Positions 18,034 to 31,048 of a stretch of 64,000 nucleotides of DNA are shown here, piece after piece (within the stretch, counting starts at the first letter, position 1; each line of letters starts with the position of its first letter). Source of the DNA: Lysobacter sp. BMK333-48F3. GTDB lineage: Bacteria; Pseudomonadota; Gammaproteobacteria; Xanthomonadales; Xanthomonadaceae. The translations under genes and the position numbers were made by a program. The stretch lies in NCBI RefSeq assembly GCF_019733395.1, contig NZ_JAIHOO010000001.1:3038501-3102500 (forward strand), written 5' to 3'. The notes under the pieces were generated by a model that was not told the DNA's origin, ran no database searches, and saw only the letters and a list, made by a program, of their open reading frames with translations.

Positions 18034-19953
18034 TCAGACCTCCAGCGTGGCCAGGTCGCCCTTGGTCTCCAGCCACTGCTTGCGGTCGCCGGCGCGCTTC
18101 TTGGCCAGCAGCATGTCCATCAGCGAATGGGTCTGCGAGTTGTCGTCGACGGTCAGCTGGACCAGCCGGCGGGTGTCGGGGTGGATGGTCGATTCGCGCA
18201 GCTGCGAAGCGTTCATCTCGCCCAGGCCCTTGAAGCGGGTGACGTTGATCGCGCCGCTGAGGCCCTTCTTGCGGTCGCCCTTTTCGCGTTCGATCTTCTC
18301 CAGCAGGATCCGCTTTTCCTCTTCGTCCAGCGCATAGAACACCTGCTTGCCCACGTCGACGCGGAACAGCGGCGGCATCGCCACGAAGATGTGGCCGGCC
18401 GCGACCAGCGACGGGAAGTGGCGCAGGAACAGGGCGCTGAGCAGGGTGGCGATGTGCAGGCCGTCGGAGTCGGCGTCGGCCAAGATCACCACCTTGCCGT
18501 AGCGCAGGCCGGAGATGTCCTCCTTGCCCGGGTCGCAGCCGATCGCGACCGCCAGGTCGTGCACTTCCTGCGAGCCGAGCACGCTGCCGGAGGCGACTTC
18601 CCAGGTGTTCAGGATCTTGCCGCGCAGCGGCAGGATCGCCTGGAAATCCTTGTCGCGGGCCTGGCGCGCGCTGCCGCCGGCGGAGTCGCCTTCGACCAGG
18701 AACAGCTCGGTGCGCGAGAGGTCCTGCGAGGTGCAGTCGGCCAGCTTGCCGGGCAGGGCGGGGCCCTGGGTGACCTTCTTGCGGACGATCTGCTTTTCGG
18801 TCTTCAGGCGCGCGGCGGCGCGCTCGATCGCCAGCTGGGCGATCTTTTCGCCCAGCTCGGTGTGCTGGTTCAGCCACAGCGAGAAGGCGTCGTGGGCGGC
18901 GCCCTCGACGAAGCCGGCGGCCTGGCGCGAGGACAGCCGCTCCTTGGTCTGGCCGCTGAACTGCGGGTCGGTCATCTTGATGCTGAGCACGAAGGCGACC
19001 CGGTCCCAGACGTCTTCCGGGGCCAGCTTGACCCCGCGCGGCAGCAGGTTGCGGAAGTCGCAGAACTCGCGCAGCGCGTCGGTGAAGCCGGTGCGCAGGC
19101 CGTTGACGTGGGTGCCGTGCTGGGCGGTCGGGATCAGGTTGACGTAGCTTTCCTGGACCAGCTCGCCGTCCGGCGCCCAGGCCACCGCCCAGTCGACGAC
19201 TTCGGTGTCCTTCTTAAGCTGGCCGACGAACAGGTCCGGCGGCAGCAGTTCGCGCTGGGCCTGGCCTTCGCGCAGTTCGCCGGACAGGTAATCGCGCAGG
19301 CCGTCCTCGTAGTACCACTCCAGGCGCTCGCCGCTGGCCTCGTCGAACAGCTTGACGTTCAGGCCCGGGCACAGCACCGCCTTGGCCCGCAGCACGTGCT
19401 TGATCGCGCGCAGGTTGAACTTGGGCGTGTCGAAGTACTTCGGGTCCGGCCAGAAGCGCACCCGGGTGCCGGTGTTCTTCTTGCCGACCGTGCCGACCAC
19501 CTCCAGCGGCGTGGCGCGGTCGCCGTCGCGGAAGGTCATCCGGTACTCGCTGCCCTCGCGCTTGATGTGCACTTCCACCAGCTTGGACAGGGCGTTGACC
19601 ACGCTGACGCCGACGCCGTGCAGGCCGCCGGAGAAGGTGTAGTTCTTGTTGCTGAACTTACCGCCGGCGTGCAGGCGGGTCAGGATCAGCTCCACGCCGG
19701 GGACTTTCTCCTCCGGGTGGATGTCGACCGGCATGCCGCGGCCGTCGTCGCCGACCTCGCAGCTGCCGTCGGCGTACAGGGTCACCTCGATGCTGCGGGC
19801 GTGGCCGGCCAGCGCTTCGTCGACGGCGTTGTCGATGACTTCCTGCGCCAGGTGGTTGGGGCGCGCGGTGTCGGTGTACATGCCGGGCCGGCGCTTGACC
19901 GGGTCCAGGCCGGAAAGGACTTCGATGTCTGCGGCGTTGTAACGACTGCTCAT
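18034..19953 (-). CDS. parE: DNA topoisomerase IV subunit B
   Basis: A 639-residue ATPase subunit that works with ParC to decatenate daughter chromosomes. The GHKL ATPase domain shows VIDNAVDEALAGHA, DDGRGMPVDIHPEE and GGLHGVGVSVVNALS. The TOPRIM domain shows LVEGDSAGGSARQARDK, LPLRGKILN and DADSDGLHIATLL. The C-terminal region contains RFKGLGEMNASQLRESTI. The start MSSRYNAADIEVLSGL at 19953 is the family start, although the frame is open for a further 294 bases. ParC is not in the window. Confidence 0.96.
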   Translation of the reverse strand: MSSRYNAADIEVLSGLDPVKRRPGMYTDTARPNHLAQEVIDNAVDEALAGHARSIEVTLYADGSCEVGDDGRGMPVDIHPEEKVPGVELILTRLHAGGKFSNKNYTFSGGLHGVGVSVVNALSKLVEVHIKREGSEYRMTFRDGDRATPLEVVGTVGKKNTGTRVRFWPDPKYFDTPKFNLRAIKHVLRAKAVLCPGLNVKLFDEASGERLEWYYEDGLRDYLSGELREGQAQRELLPPDLFVGQLKKDTEVVDWAVAWAPDGELVQESYVNLIPTAQHGTHVNGLRTGFTDALREFCDFRNLLPRGVKLAPEDVWDRVAFVLSIKMTDPQFSGQTKERLSSRQAAGFVEGAAHDAFSLWLNQHTELGEKIAQLAIERAAARLKTEKQIVRKKVTQGPALPGKLADCTSQDLSRTELFLVEGDSAGGSARQARDKDFQAILPLRGKILNTWEVASGSVLGSQEVHDLAVAIGCDPGKEDISGLRYGKVVILADADSDGLHIATLLSALFLRHFPSLVAAGHIFVAMPPLFRVDVGKQVFYALDEEEKRILLEKIEREKGDRKKGLSGAINVTRFKGLGEMNASQLRESTIHPDTRRLVQLTVDDNSQTHSLMDMLLAKKRAGDRKQWLETKGDLATLEV

Positions 19954-20311
19954 GAAACCTGCATCGGTAGTAAGGAGTGGCGTCCGGGCCGGCGCTGCGG
20001 GCGGCGCGCGGGCGCCGGCGGAGCGGGTCGGGCGGCGGCCGCGGCCATCTTGCCATCGGCCGGTGACGGCCGCGCATCGGCGGGGCCCGGCGCGGGGCGC
20101 AGCGAGCATGGCGACCGGCGCCAGCCGGGTCAAGCCGCGCCGGCCGCGGGCGACATTCACGCCCGCCGCCGTCTCGCCGGTTGAGACCGGCGCCACGCGG
20201 CCGCGGCCGAACCGGCGCCGGCGCGCCCGCGGGTTGATCTGGCGCAAGCCGGGCCGGCGCCGGCGCTGCGATCCTGCGCGCCGTTTCTTTCTCGCGCCAC
20301 AGGAGGGCAGG
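19954..20311. other. Divergent intergenic region, parE/globin
   Basis: These 358 bases are very G+C-rich. Open frames extend through them on both strands, but none looks like protein beyond the parE and globin starts. An AGGAGGG ribosome-binding site at 20301-20307 serves the globin gene. Confidence 0.4.
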
Positions 20312-20722
20312 GTGTCCGCCCAGGACCAGTACTTCGATCTGCAGCAGAGCTATGGCCGCTGCCTCATCCGCAAGGGCTTCATCGAGCGGTTCTACGAGAT
20401 CTTCATGGCCAGCCACCCCGAGGTGGCGCCGATGTTCGAGCGCACCGACTTCCAGAAGCAGCGCCTGGCCCTGCGCCGCGGGATCAGCGTGGCGATCTTC
20501 CACGCCGCCGGCAGCGCGGTGGTCAAGCGCACCTGCGAGCAGATGGCCGACGTGCATTCGCGCCAGGGCCGCACCCCGGTGCCGCCGGAGCTGTATCCGT
20601 ACTGGATCAACAGCCTGCTGCTGGCGATCCGCGAATACGACGAGCGCGCCGACGAGGCCCTGCTGGCGCGCTGGCGCCAGGCGATGAACTCGGTCACGGC
20701 GATGTTCAGCTCGCGCTACTGA
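20312..20722 (+). CDS. Single-domain globin
   Basis: A 136-residue protein starting at GTG 20312, behind AGGAGGG. The globin fold is suggested by FIERFYEIFMASHPEVAPMF (helices A-C), LRRGISVAIFHAAGS (E region), and MADVHSRQGRTPVPPELYPYW with His in MADVHSRQ as probable proximal heme ligand. The helical tail is LARWRQAMNSVTAMF. It lacks the FAD/NAD reductase domain of flavohemoglobins and the output domains of globin-coupled sensors. Oxygen or NO handling is possible but not shown. Confidence 0.75.
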   Translation: MSAQDQYFDLQQSYGRCLIRKGFIERFYEIFMASHPEVAPMFERTDFQKQRLALRRGISVAIFHAAGSAVVKRTCEQMADVHSRQGRTPVPPELYPYWINSLLLAIREYDERADEALLARWRQAMNSVTAMFSSRY

Positions 20723-20980
20723 GCCGTCGCCGCGGCCGTCCGGCCGGGCCCGCGGCTTGAACGGCGCCGCTCGCGGCCCCATTGTGACGGCGGATCCGGC
20801 CGCGCCGGCGCGGGTCCAGGTACTGTTCGGGCCCTGGCCGTTCAGCCCCTGGCGAGGCGGGCCCGACTAGGGTTCGCCCGACGCTGCACGGACGCGGCGC
20901 GAAGACCGGCCGGCTGGGAGCCGGGGCGCCCCGGGCGCCGCTCCCGAACCGGCCGCTCCCCATTCGTACGGAGTCACCCC

Positions 20981-21208
20981 ATGAAGATCCGCAAGCTGCT
21001 GCTCCCCACCGTCATCGCCGCCGCATTGCTGGCCCTGGTCGCGCCGAGCGCGTTCGCGCAGCAGGATCCGCAGGCCGACAAGAAGGCCGAGGAGGCCAAG
21101 AAGGCCGAGGACGCGAAGAAGGCGGAAGCCAAGAAGAAGGCCGAGGCCGAGAAGCGCCAGAAGTCCGGCGACCGCGGCGTCGAGCCCGAGGAAGAGGGCG
21201 ACCGCTGA
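20981..21208 (+). CDS. Small secreted Lys/Ala/Glu-rich protein
   Basis: A 75-residue protein with a clear Sec signal (LLLPTVIAAALLALVAPSAFA, cleavage after AFA near residue 26). The mature part is a highly charged KKAEEAKKAEDAKKAEAKKK tract ending in an acidic tail, predicted as one helix. Similar TolA-like low-complexity periplasmic peptides occur in xanthomonads without known function. A strong terminator follows. Confidence 0.65.
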   Translation: MKIRKLLLPTVIAAALLALVAPSAFAQQDPQADKKAEEAKKAEDAKKAEAKKKAEAEKRQKSGDRGVEPEEEGDR

Positions 21209-21266
21209 GGTCTGGCGCCGCCTGCGGGCGGCGCCGCCCTGTCGCAGCGTTCCCGCGACCCCACCG

Positions 21267-21297
21267 ACGCCCCGGCCCCGGCCGGGGCGTTTTCGTT
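21267..21297 (+). terminator. Terminator after the small secreted protein gene
   Basis: Perfect 10-base arms (ACGCCCCGGC and its complement) enclose a 4-base loop, and TTTCGTTT follows. A second G+C hairpin without a T-tract precedes it at 21214-21235. Confidence 0.8.
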
Positions 21298-21456
21298 TCG
21301 GCGCTGTCGGGCATGGCCTCCGGTTTCCGCGGCCCTCCCCCCGTCGTCGGGCCGGACCGGTGGCCGCTGCGGCGGCAGCCGGCTATCGTGCCCGAGGCGG
21401 CGCGCGGCCGGCCCCGGCTGCGATCGTCGCCATCGTCCCGGCCCCAGGAGAGCCCG

Positions 21457-23659
<2,203 letters not shown>

Positions 23660-23760
23660 GCCCGCGGTGAACGACGGGCCGGCGCGCACCCGCGCCGGTC
23701 TTGTCGAGGCCGGCTTCGGCCGCCATCTGATCGACCCACGAACGCAACCGGAACTCAAGC

Positions 23761-24594
23761 ATGAAACTCTGCGGTTTTGACGTAGGCCTGGACCAGCCGT
23801 TCTTCCTGATCGCCGGCCCCTGCGTGATCGAATCGATGCAGTTGCAGCTCGACGTCGCCGGCCAGCTCAAGGAGATCACCTCCGCGCTGGGCATTCCGTT
23901 CATCTTCAAGTCCAGCTTCGACAAGGCCAACCGCACTTCGGCCACCAGCTTCCGCGGCCCCGGCCTGGAAGAGGGCTTGAAGGTGCTGGCCGAGGTCAAG
24001 CGCCAGATCGGCGTGCCGGTGCTGACCGACGTGCACGAGTACACGCCGATGGCCGAGGTCGCCTCGGTGGTCGACGTGCTGCAGACCCCGGCCTTCCTGT
24101 GCCGGCAGACCGACTTCATCCAGAACGTGGCCCGCGCCGGCAAGCCGGTCAACATCAAGAAGGGCCAGTTCCTGTCGCCGTGGGAAATGAAGCACGTGAC
24201 CGCCAAGGCCAAGGCTACCGGCAACGAGCAGATCATGGCCTGCGAGCGCGGCGCCAGCTTCGGCTACAACAACCTGGTCAGCGACATGCGCTCGCTGTCG
24301 GTGATGCGCGACACCGGTTGCCCAGTAGTGTTCGACGCGACCCATTCGGTGCAGCTGCCCGGCGGCATGGACGGCAAGTCCGGCGGCCAGCGCGAGTTCG
24401 TGCCGGTGCTGGCGCGCGCGGCGATCGCGGTCGGCGTCTCCGGCGTGTTCATGGAAACCCATCCGCGCCCCGAAGAAGCCCTGTCCGACGGCCCCAACGC
24501 GGTGCCGCTGCCGAAGATGCGCGCCTTGCTGGAAACCCTGGTCGAACTGGACCGTATCACCAAGCGCAACGGTTTCCTGGAACAGGATTTCTGA
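23761..24594 (+). CDS. kdsA: 3-deoxy-8-phosphooctulonate (KDO-8-P) synthase
   Basis: A 277-residue enzyme that joins arabinose-5-phosphate and phosphoenolpyruvate for the KDO core of lipopolysaccharide. Family pieces are [52 protein letters not shown] and [13 protein letters not shown]. Cys is absent from the FDATHS segment's first metal position, as in the metal-independent class; this is a tentative reading. It lies 101 bases after pyrG. Confidence 0.97.
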   Translation: MKLCGFDVGLDQPFFLIAGPCVIESMQLQLDVAGQLKEITSALGIPFIFKSSFDKANRTSATSFRGPGLEEGLKVLAEVKRQIGVPVLTDVHEYTPMAEVASVVDVLQTPAFLCRQTDFIQNVARAGKPVNIKKGQFLSPWEMKHVTAKAKATGNEQIMACERGASFGYNNLVSDMRSLSVMRDTGCPVVFDATHSVQLPGGMDGKSGGQREFVPVLARAAIAVGVSGVFMETHPRPEEALSDGPNAVPLPKMRALLETLVELDRITKRNGFLEQDF

Positions 24595-25995
<1,401 letters not shown>

Positions 25996-26016
25996 TCGCG
26001 ACGGAGACGCCGGAGC

Positions 26017-26466
26017 ATGCGCTGGGTGCGGGTCTCGGTGGTGGCGCTGCTGGCGCTGCTCGCCCTCCTGCAGTACCGGCTGTGGTGGGCCGGCGACGGG
26101 CGCGGCGGCAGCGTCGCCGCGCTGCAGGCCCAGGTCGACGGCCAGAGCCGCGAGAACCAGGGCCTGCAACAGCGCAACGCCGCCCTCGCCGCCGAAGTCG
26201 AGGACCTCAAGTCCGGCGAGGCGGCGGTCGAGGAACGCGCGCGCAGCGAGCTGGGCATGATCAAGCCCGGCGAAACCTTCTACCGGGTGGTCGAGGCCAA
26301 GCCGCAAGCGCCGGGGCCGAACGCGGCCGCGGCGGTGAGCGCGGTGCAGGGCGGCGCCGCGCCGGCCGATTCGGCCGACTCCGCCGAGCCGAGCCTGGAA
26401 GAGCAGGTCGACGAGCCGCCGGGCGAACTGCCGGCGCCGGAACCGCAGCCGTCGCCGGCGCAGTGA
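26017..26466 (+). CDS. ftsB: Cell division protein FtsB
   Basis: A 149-residue bitopic inner-membrane protein with a helix at residues 5-22 (RVSVVALLALLALLQYRLWW), a periplasmic coiled coil at about 33-70 with VAALQAQVDGQSRENQGLQQ, and the FtsB end ERARSELGMIKPGETFYRVV. It forms the FtsQLB divisome complex. E. coli FtsB has about 103 residues; here an additional acidic Pro/Ala/Glu-rich tail of about 45 residues follows the conserved domain. It sits between eno and ispD, as in many gammaproteobacteria. Confidence 0.95.
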   Translation: MRWVRVSVVALLALLALLQYRLWWAGDGRGGSVAALQAQVDGQSRENQGLQQRNAALAAEVEDLKSGEAAVEERARSELGMIKPGETFYRVVEAKPQAPGPNAAAAVSAVQGGAAPADSADSAEPSLEEQVDEPPGELPAPEPQPSPAQ

Positions 26467-26512
26467 CGCCGGCGGCAGCGTCCCTCCGTACCGTTCCTTT
26501 TCGAGTCAGCGC

Positions 26513-27193
26513 ATGATCTGGGCCGTCCTTCCCGCCGCCGGCCGCGGCCAGCGCTTCGGCGGTCCGACCCCGAAGCAATACCTGCACGCAGCCGGCAAGC
26601 CGCTGATCGAGCACGCTTTGCGCGCATTGCTGGCGCATCCGCGGGTCGGCGGGGCGATGGTCGCGTTGGCGGCCGACGACGCCCTGTGGCCGGGCTGGAG
26701 CGAACTGCTCGGCAAGCCGGTGCTGCGTTGCATCGGCGGCGGCGAGCGCGCCGACTCGGTGCTGGCCGGCCTGCGCGCCTTGCCGGCGCAGCTCGGCGAC
26801 GACACCCTGGTGCTGGTCCACGATGCGGCGCGGCCGAACCTGCGCGGCGCCGACCTCGACGCGCTGATCGCCGCGGCGCAGGCCGACCCCGCCGGCGCCA
26901 TTCTCGGCGCGCCGCTGCGCGATACCCTCAAGCGCGCCGGCGACGGCCGCATCCTCGCCACCGAGCCGCGCGACGGCCTGTGGCGCGCCTTCACCCCGCA
27001 GGCCTTCCGCCGCGGCGCCTTGACCGCGGCCCTGGCCCAGGCCGCCGCGGACGGCGCGATCGTCACCGACGAGGCCAGCGCGATGGAACGCATCGGCCTG
27101 CGCCCGCGCCTGGTCGAGGGACGCGAGGACAATCTCAAAGTCACCACGCCGGCGGATCTGGCGTTGGCGGAGTACCTGCTGGGCAAAGCCTGA
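26513..27193 (+). CDS. ispD: 2-C-methyl-D-erythritol 4-phosphate cytidylyltransferase
   Basis: A 226-residue enzyme of the MEP isoprenoid pathway that attaches CMP to methylerythritol phosphate. Motifs are the nucleotide-binding VLPAAGRGQRFGGPTPKQYL, VLVHDAARPN, FTPQAFRRGAL, TDEASAMERIG and the ending DNLKVTTPADLALAE. It is followed by an inverted-repeat spacer and ispF, the next-but-one step of the same pathway. Confidence 0.96.
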   Translation: MIWAVLPAAGRGQRFGGPTPKQYLHAAGKPLIEHALRALLAHPRVGGAMVALAADDALWPGWSELLGKPVLRCIGGGERADSVLAGLRALPAQLGDDTLVLVHDAARPNLRGADLDALIAAAQADPAGAILGAPLRDTLKRAGDGRILATEPRDGLWRAFTPQAFRRGALTAALAQAAADGAIVTDEASAMERIGLRPRLVEGREDNLKVTTPADLALAEYLLGKA

Positions 27194-27197
27194 CCGC

Positions 27198-27304
27198 CGA
27201 GGAGTGAGCGCAGAGCAGCGAGGAGTGAGCAGAAGCGCGAGCCGGCTCTCGACCTATTGACCTCTGCATTCGCTCGCTCCTCACTCCTCTTCGCTCACTC
27301 CTCG
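27198..27304 (+). repeat. Complementary purine/pyrimidine tracts between ispD and ispF
   Basis: A purine-rich tract directly after the ispD stop (27198-27242, with two GAGGAGTGAGC copies) is imperfectly complementary to a pyrimidine-rich tract directly before ispF (27271-27304, with CTCACTCCTC repeated). In mRNA the two can pair into a long hairpin between cotranscribed genes. Confidence 0.75.
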
Positions 27305-27319
27305 AACTCAGGAATTTCC

Positions 27320-27799
27320 ATGAACATCCGCATCGGCCAAGGCTACGACGTCCACGCCTTCGGCGACGGCGACCACGTCATGCTCGGCGGAGTGCGCGTG
27401 CCGCACGACCGCGGCGTGCTGGCCCATTCCGACGGCGACGTGGTCCTGCACGCGCTGTGCGACGCCATGCTCGGCGCGCTGGCGCTGGGCGACATCGGCC
27501 GCCATTTCCCGCCCAGCGACGAACGCTGGCGCGGCGCCGACAGCCGCCAGTTCCTGCGCCACTGCAACGCGCTGATCGGCGAGCGCGGCTACCGGGTCGG
27601 CAACGCCGACGTCACCGTGGTCTGCGAACGGCCCAAGGTGGGCCCGCATGCGCAGGCGATGCGCGAGGCGATCGCCGCCGACCTGGGCATCGCGGTCGAC
27701 GCGGTCAGTGTCAAGGCCACCACCACCGAACAACTGGGCTTCACCGGCCGCCGCGAAGGCATCGCTGCGATGGCGGTGTGCCTGCTGGTTGCGGCATGA
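27320..27799 (+). CDS. ispF: 2-C-methyl-D-erythritol 2,4-cyclodiphosphate synthase
   Basis: A 159-residue trimeric zinc enzyme of the MEP pathway. The metal site is in [19 protein letters not shown] (Asp and His), with the family signature [18 protein letters not shown]. The C-terminal [18 protein letters not shown] completes the CDP-binding region. The stop overlaps the truD start (ATGA). Confidence 0.97.
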   Translation: MNIRIGQGYDVHAFGDGDHVMLGGVRVPHDRGVLAHSDGDVVLHALCDAMLGALALGDIGRHFPPSDERWRGADSRQFLRHCNALIGERGYRVGNADVTVVCERPKVGPHAQAMREAIAADLGIAVDAVSVKATTTEQLGFTGRREGIAAMAVCLLVAA

Positions 27800-28881
27800 G
27801 CGAGCGCGACGATGCCGTGGCCGGCACGGCCGAGGAGCCGGCGCTGCCGCGCGCCCACGGCGCGGCGGTGCTGCGCGCGCGCCTGCGCGCGCGGCCGGAG
27901 GACTTCCGGGTCGAGGAGTTGCCGGGCTTCGCCGCCAGCGGCAGCGGCGAGCACCTGCTGCTGACGATCGAAAAGCGCGGCATGAACACCGCCTTCGCCG
28001 CCAAGCGCCTGGCCGCCTGGGCCGGCGTCGGCGAGGTCGCGATCGGCTACGCCGGGCTCAAGGACCGCCACGCGGTCACCGTGCAGCGCTTCAGCGTGCA
28101 CCTGCCGAAGCGGGTCGCGCCGGACCTGGACGCGCTGCAGAGCGACGAGCTGCGCGTGCTCGACTGCCAATGGCACGCCAAGAAGCTGCCGCGCGGCGCG
28201 CTGGCCGGCAACCGCTTCGTGCTGACCCTGCGCGAGCCGGCCGGCGAGCGCGAGGCGATCGAGGCGCGGCTGCGCCGGATCGGCGAGCAGGGCGTGCCGA
28301 ACTACTTCGGCGAGCAGCGCTTCGGCCGCGACGGCGACAACGTCGCCAATGCGCTGGCGATGTTCGCCGGACGGCGGGTGCGGCGCGAGCAGCGCAGCCT
28401 GCTGCTGTCGGCGGCGCGTTCGGAACTGTTCAACCGCGCGCTCGCCGCGCGGGTGCTGGACCGCAGCTGGAGCGGACTGCGCGACGGCGCGCCGCTGGCG
28501 GGCGAGGTCTGGGCCCTGGCCGGCAGCCGCAGCGTGTTCGGCCCGGAGCCCTGGAGCGAGGATCTGGCCCAGCGCCTGGCGGCCTTCGACATCCATCCCA
28601 GCGGACCGCTGTGGGGGCGCGGCGCCTTGCGCAGCCGCGACGAGGTGGCGGCGCTGGAATCCGATGCGCTCGGCGACCCGCAGGCGCTGGCCTTGCGCGC
28701 CGGGCTGGAGGCGGCCGGGCTGGAACAGGAGCGTCGCGCCTTGCGCCTGCGCCCCGACGCGCTGAGCTGGCGCTGGTGCGAGGACGGCGCGCTGGAAGTG
28801 TGCTTCGCTTTGCCCGCAGGCGCTTACGCCACCGTGGTCCTGGCCGAACTCGGCGAACTGCATTCCGGCGTCGCGGGCTGA
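27796..28881 (+). CDS. truD: tRNA pseudouridine(13) synthase TruD
   Basis: A 361-residue enzyme that isomerises U13 in tRNA-Glu. The catalytic Asp is in [18 protein letters not shown]. Other family pieces are [56 protein letters not shown] and the TRUD insert. It is translationally coupled to ispF, in line with gammaproteobacterial order (ispD-ispF-truD-surE). Here surE lies about 2.2 kb further on, after an insertion of other genes. Confidence 0.96.
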   Translation: MSERDDAVAGTAEEPALPRAHGAAVLRARLRARPEDFRVEELPGFAASGSGEHLLLTIEKRGMNTAFAAKRLAAWAGVGEVAIGYAGLKDRHAVTVQRFSVHLPKRVAPDLDALQSDELRVLDCQWHAKKLPRGALAGNRFVLTLREPAGEREAIEARLRRIGEQGVPNYFGEQRFGRDGDNVANALAMFAGRRVRREQRSLLLSAARSELFNRALAARVLDRSWSGLRDGAPLAGEVWALAGSRSVFGPEPWSEDLAQRLAAFDIHPSGPLWGRGALRSRDEVAALESDALGDPQALALRAGLEAAGLEQERRALRLRPDALSWRWCEDGALEVCFALPAGAYATVVLAELGELHSGVAG

Positions 28882-29054
28882 GCGCGCCGCGCCGCCGCAA
28901 CCCCTACGCCTACCGCTCGTCGGCTTGCAGCCGAAGGCACTGGAACGCCGGTCCGGCCGGCGTATAAGCCGGAAGTGACAGCCGGCAGGGGCCGGTTGCC
29001 GTCCGGCCGCCGGGCGTACCGGGACCGGACTCCACCGCGTCAGGGAGCCTGGTC

Positions 29055-29288
29055 ATGAACGCTACCGTGCGTGTCGCCGTCCTGTCGTTGTCGATCCTGG
29101 GCCTGGCCGCCTGCGCCGGCACCCAGACCAAGAGCACTTACGCCGAGCCGGCCAGCGCGCCGCGCGAGCCTTCGCCGATGTCGCGCGACGAGCGCTACAT
29201 CGCCACGATCGAGCGCATCGCGCGCAATCGCGGCATCGATGTGGTGTGGGTCAATCCGCCGGCGCGCGAGTCCGCCGGGGACGAATGA
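29055..29288 (+). CDS. Small lipoprotein of unknown function
   Basis: A 77-residue protein with a lipobox signal (VLSLSILGLAAC, modified Cys near residue 20). The short mature domain contains MSRDERYIATIERIARNRGIDVVWVNPP. The second half looks globular rather than low-complexity. No family name can be given. The ATG follows CAGGGAG. The gene ends just before a palindromic repeat shared with two other loci. Confidence 0.7.
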   Translation: MNATVRVAVLSLSILGLAACAGTQTKSTYAEPASAPREPSPMSRDERYIATIERIARNRGIDVVWVNPPARESAGDE

Positions 29289-29294
29289 ATGCGC

Positions 29295-29330
29295 CAGGGA
29301 CGGAGGGGGTTAAACACGTTTAACTCCCTG
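29295..29330. terminator. Palindromic repeat, copy A (between convergent genes)
   Basis: A CAGGGACGGAGGGGGTTAA arm runs into the stem GTTAAAC-AC-GTTTAA and then CTCCCTG. It is the shortest of three copies of this element (others at 30127-30170 and 34554-34595) and sits between the stops of the lipoprotein and Smr genes. Confidence 0.65.
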
Positions 29331-29337
29331 CGTGCCT

Positions 29338-29916
29338 TCAACGCCGGCGCGGCGCCAGCAGCACCAGCACCGCGCCGGTGCCGCCCTGCGCGGGCGGCGC
29401 GGAATGGAACGCCAGCACGTCGGCGCGCTGGCGCAGCATCCGGTCGACCAGATTCTTCAGCACCGGCACGCCGCGGCTGTCGACGTAGTCGCCGCCGCTG
29501 CCGCTGCGTCCCTTGCCGTGGATCAGGCGCACGCAGCCCAGGCCCTGCTCGCGCGCGTCGTGCAGGAAGGCGCGCAGCAGCTGCTCGGCCTCGCGCACGT
29601 CGCTGCCGTGCAGGTCCAATTCTTCCTGGGCCGAGATCTCGCCGCGGCGCAGGCGCGCGAATACCCGCGGCGGCACTTCGTCGCGGCGATAGCTGAGCGC
29701 ATCGCCGGCTTCCAGCAGGCTGTCTTCCAGGGCGTGGCGGAACTCCTCGCGCGCCTGCGCTTCGTCGCGCTCGGCCATGCGCGCGCGCGGCCGCGGCTTG
29801 GGCGCGGCCGGCGGCGGCGTCGCGTCGGGCAGGCGCCGCACCTCGCCGATCGCGGCCCGGAACAGGGCAGCGTCGTCGTCGGAGTCGTCGTCGGGGCGGT
29901 CGGGGGGCGGGCTCAT
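29338..29916 (-). CDS. Smr-domain protein (YdaL/SmrA type)
   Basis: A 192-residue cytoplasmic protein with an acidic N-terminus, a charged middle region and a C-terminal Smr domain from about residue 100. Its motifs are LDLHGSDVREAEQLLRAFL and LIHGKGRSGSGG, which match the LDLHG and HGKG signatures of Smr endonucleases. The family cleaves nucleic acids; in E. coli, SmrA and SmrB proteins act on RNA, with SmrB rescuing collided ribosomes. ATG 29916 is preferred to the GTG six bases upstream. Confidence 0.9.
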   Translation of the reverse strand: MSPPPDRPDDDSDDDAALFRAAIGEVRRLPDATPPPAAPKPRPRARMAERDEAQAREEFRHALEDSLLEAGDALSYRRDEVPPRVFARLRRGEISAQEELDLHGSDVREAEQLLRAFLHDAREQGLGCVRLIHGKGRSGSGGDYVDSRGVPVLKNLVDRMLRQRADVLAFHSAPPAQGGTGAVLVLLAPRRR

Positions 29917-30126
29917 GGCCACAGGATAAAAGCCCCGGCCCTTCCTTGGGACCTGCGACCCGTCGGTATCGGGCCGTCACCGGGGAAAACCGCACGCGGC
30001 GCGCGCCGGACAGCCCCAGGCGCGCCTGAGCGCCGCTGCGTCTGCGACACCGCATCGGCACAGTTCAGCATGCGTCGCAGCGGCGCCGGCGCCGCGCCTG
30101 TCAGAACAGACAGGTCCGAAGAAAAT

Positions 30127-30170
30127 AGGGACGGAGGGGGTTAAGAGGACTTAACCCCCCCTCCGTCCCT
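30127..30170 (-). terminator. Palindromic repeat, copy B (after the LuxR-type gene)
   Basis: Near-perfect arms of 19-20 bases (AGGGACGGAGGGGGTTAAG and its complement) surround a short AGGA loop, followed on the minus strand by ATTTTC. It starts 5 bases after the stop of the minus-strand regulator gene, so it is a good terminator. Same family as copies A and C. Confidence 0.8.
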
Positions 30171-30174
30171 GGTT

Positions 30175-30942
30175 TCACAGCGTGATCAGGCCCAGCGCGA
30201 CCGCGCGCGCGCAGGCGGCGCGGCGGCCCTTGACCCCGAGCTTGCGCGAGGCCTGCTGCAGGTGGAAGTTCACCGTGCGCTCGCTGATCCGCAGGATCAT
30301 CGAGATCTCCCACGAGGTCTTGCCGACCGCCGACCAGCGCAGCACCTCGCGCTCGCGTTCGCTCACGGTCGGCAACGGCTGGCGCTGGCGCAGCAGGCGG
30401 TCGATCGCGGCCTGCATGCAATTGACGAAGTACACCGCCGAGGCCACGGTCGGCAGCATCTCGCGCGGGTCGAACAGGGCGTTGTGGGTAAAGGTCATGA
30501 ACGACCAGCGCATGCCCGGCGACCAGCTCGGCACGGTGATGCCGCCGCGCAGGCCGTGTTCGCCGGCCATCTCCAGGGTGCGGCGGGTGCGCTGCATCAG
30601 GTACACGCGCGGGCGCAGCTCGTAGCTGGTTTCGCCGCGCGCGTTCCACGACGCCGCCGGCAGGCCCTCGCGGGCCTGGATGATGCGCGGGTCGGTGCGT
30701 TCGGCCTGCGCCCCGGCCAGCGCCGGATAGGTCTTGGACCAGTCGCTGGCGAAATCCTCGAAAAAGAAGAAATCGTTGCCCGGGACCGCGGCATGGCCGG
30801 GCAGGAGCGAGGGCTCCTGCAGTTTCATCGCATAGCCATGATGCTGAAACCCGAGCGCCTTGGTATAGGCGCTCGTCGCCGATTTCACTTCGTCCAGCGA
30901 TCGGGCGCGGAACACGCGCTCGATATGTTCCCAGTACTGCAT
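30175..30942 (-). CDS. LuxR-family regulator with autoinducer-binding domain (LuxR solo)
   Basis: A 255-residue regulator. The N-terminal autoinducer-binding domain covers about residues 1-165 and includes aromatic-rich [17 protein letters not shown] and [15 protein letters not shown]. The C-terminal LuxR helix-turn-helix lies at about 190-250, with [38 protein letters not shown] [20 protein letters not shown] and [15 protein letters not shown]. No luxI synthase is nearby, so it is a solo that may sense foreign or own signals. The Trp/Tyr ligand residues of classic acyl-homoserine-lactone receptors were not verified. It is divergent from surE. Confidence 0.9.
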   Translation of the reverse strand: MQYWEHIERVFRARSLDEVKSATSAYTKALGFQHHGYAMKLQEPSLLPGHAAVPGNDFFFFEDFASDWSKTYPALAGAQAERTDPRIIQAREGLPAASWNARGETSYELRPRVYLMQRTRRTLEMAGEHGLRGGITVPSWSPGMRWSFMTFTHNALFDPREMLPTVASAVYFVNCMQAAIDRLLRQRQPLPTVSEREREVLRWSAVGKTSWEISMILRISERTVNFHLQQASRKLGVKGRRAACARAVALGLITL

Positions 30943-31048
30943 GCCTTGCCCTGCATTCAGACCGTACGGCGGCCATCTTACCGCCCAATGGCCGGCCGAA
31001 CCGCCGTGCCGGATCGGGTATGATTCAGCCTTTCACCGCGGAATCCCC

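Noticed and set aside
18127..20184. 685-codon plus-strand frame antisense to parE
   Set aside because: A typical high-G+C antisense shadow; parE on the other strand has all topoisomerase IV motifs.
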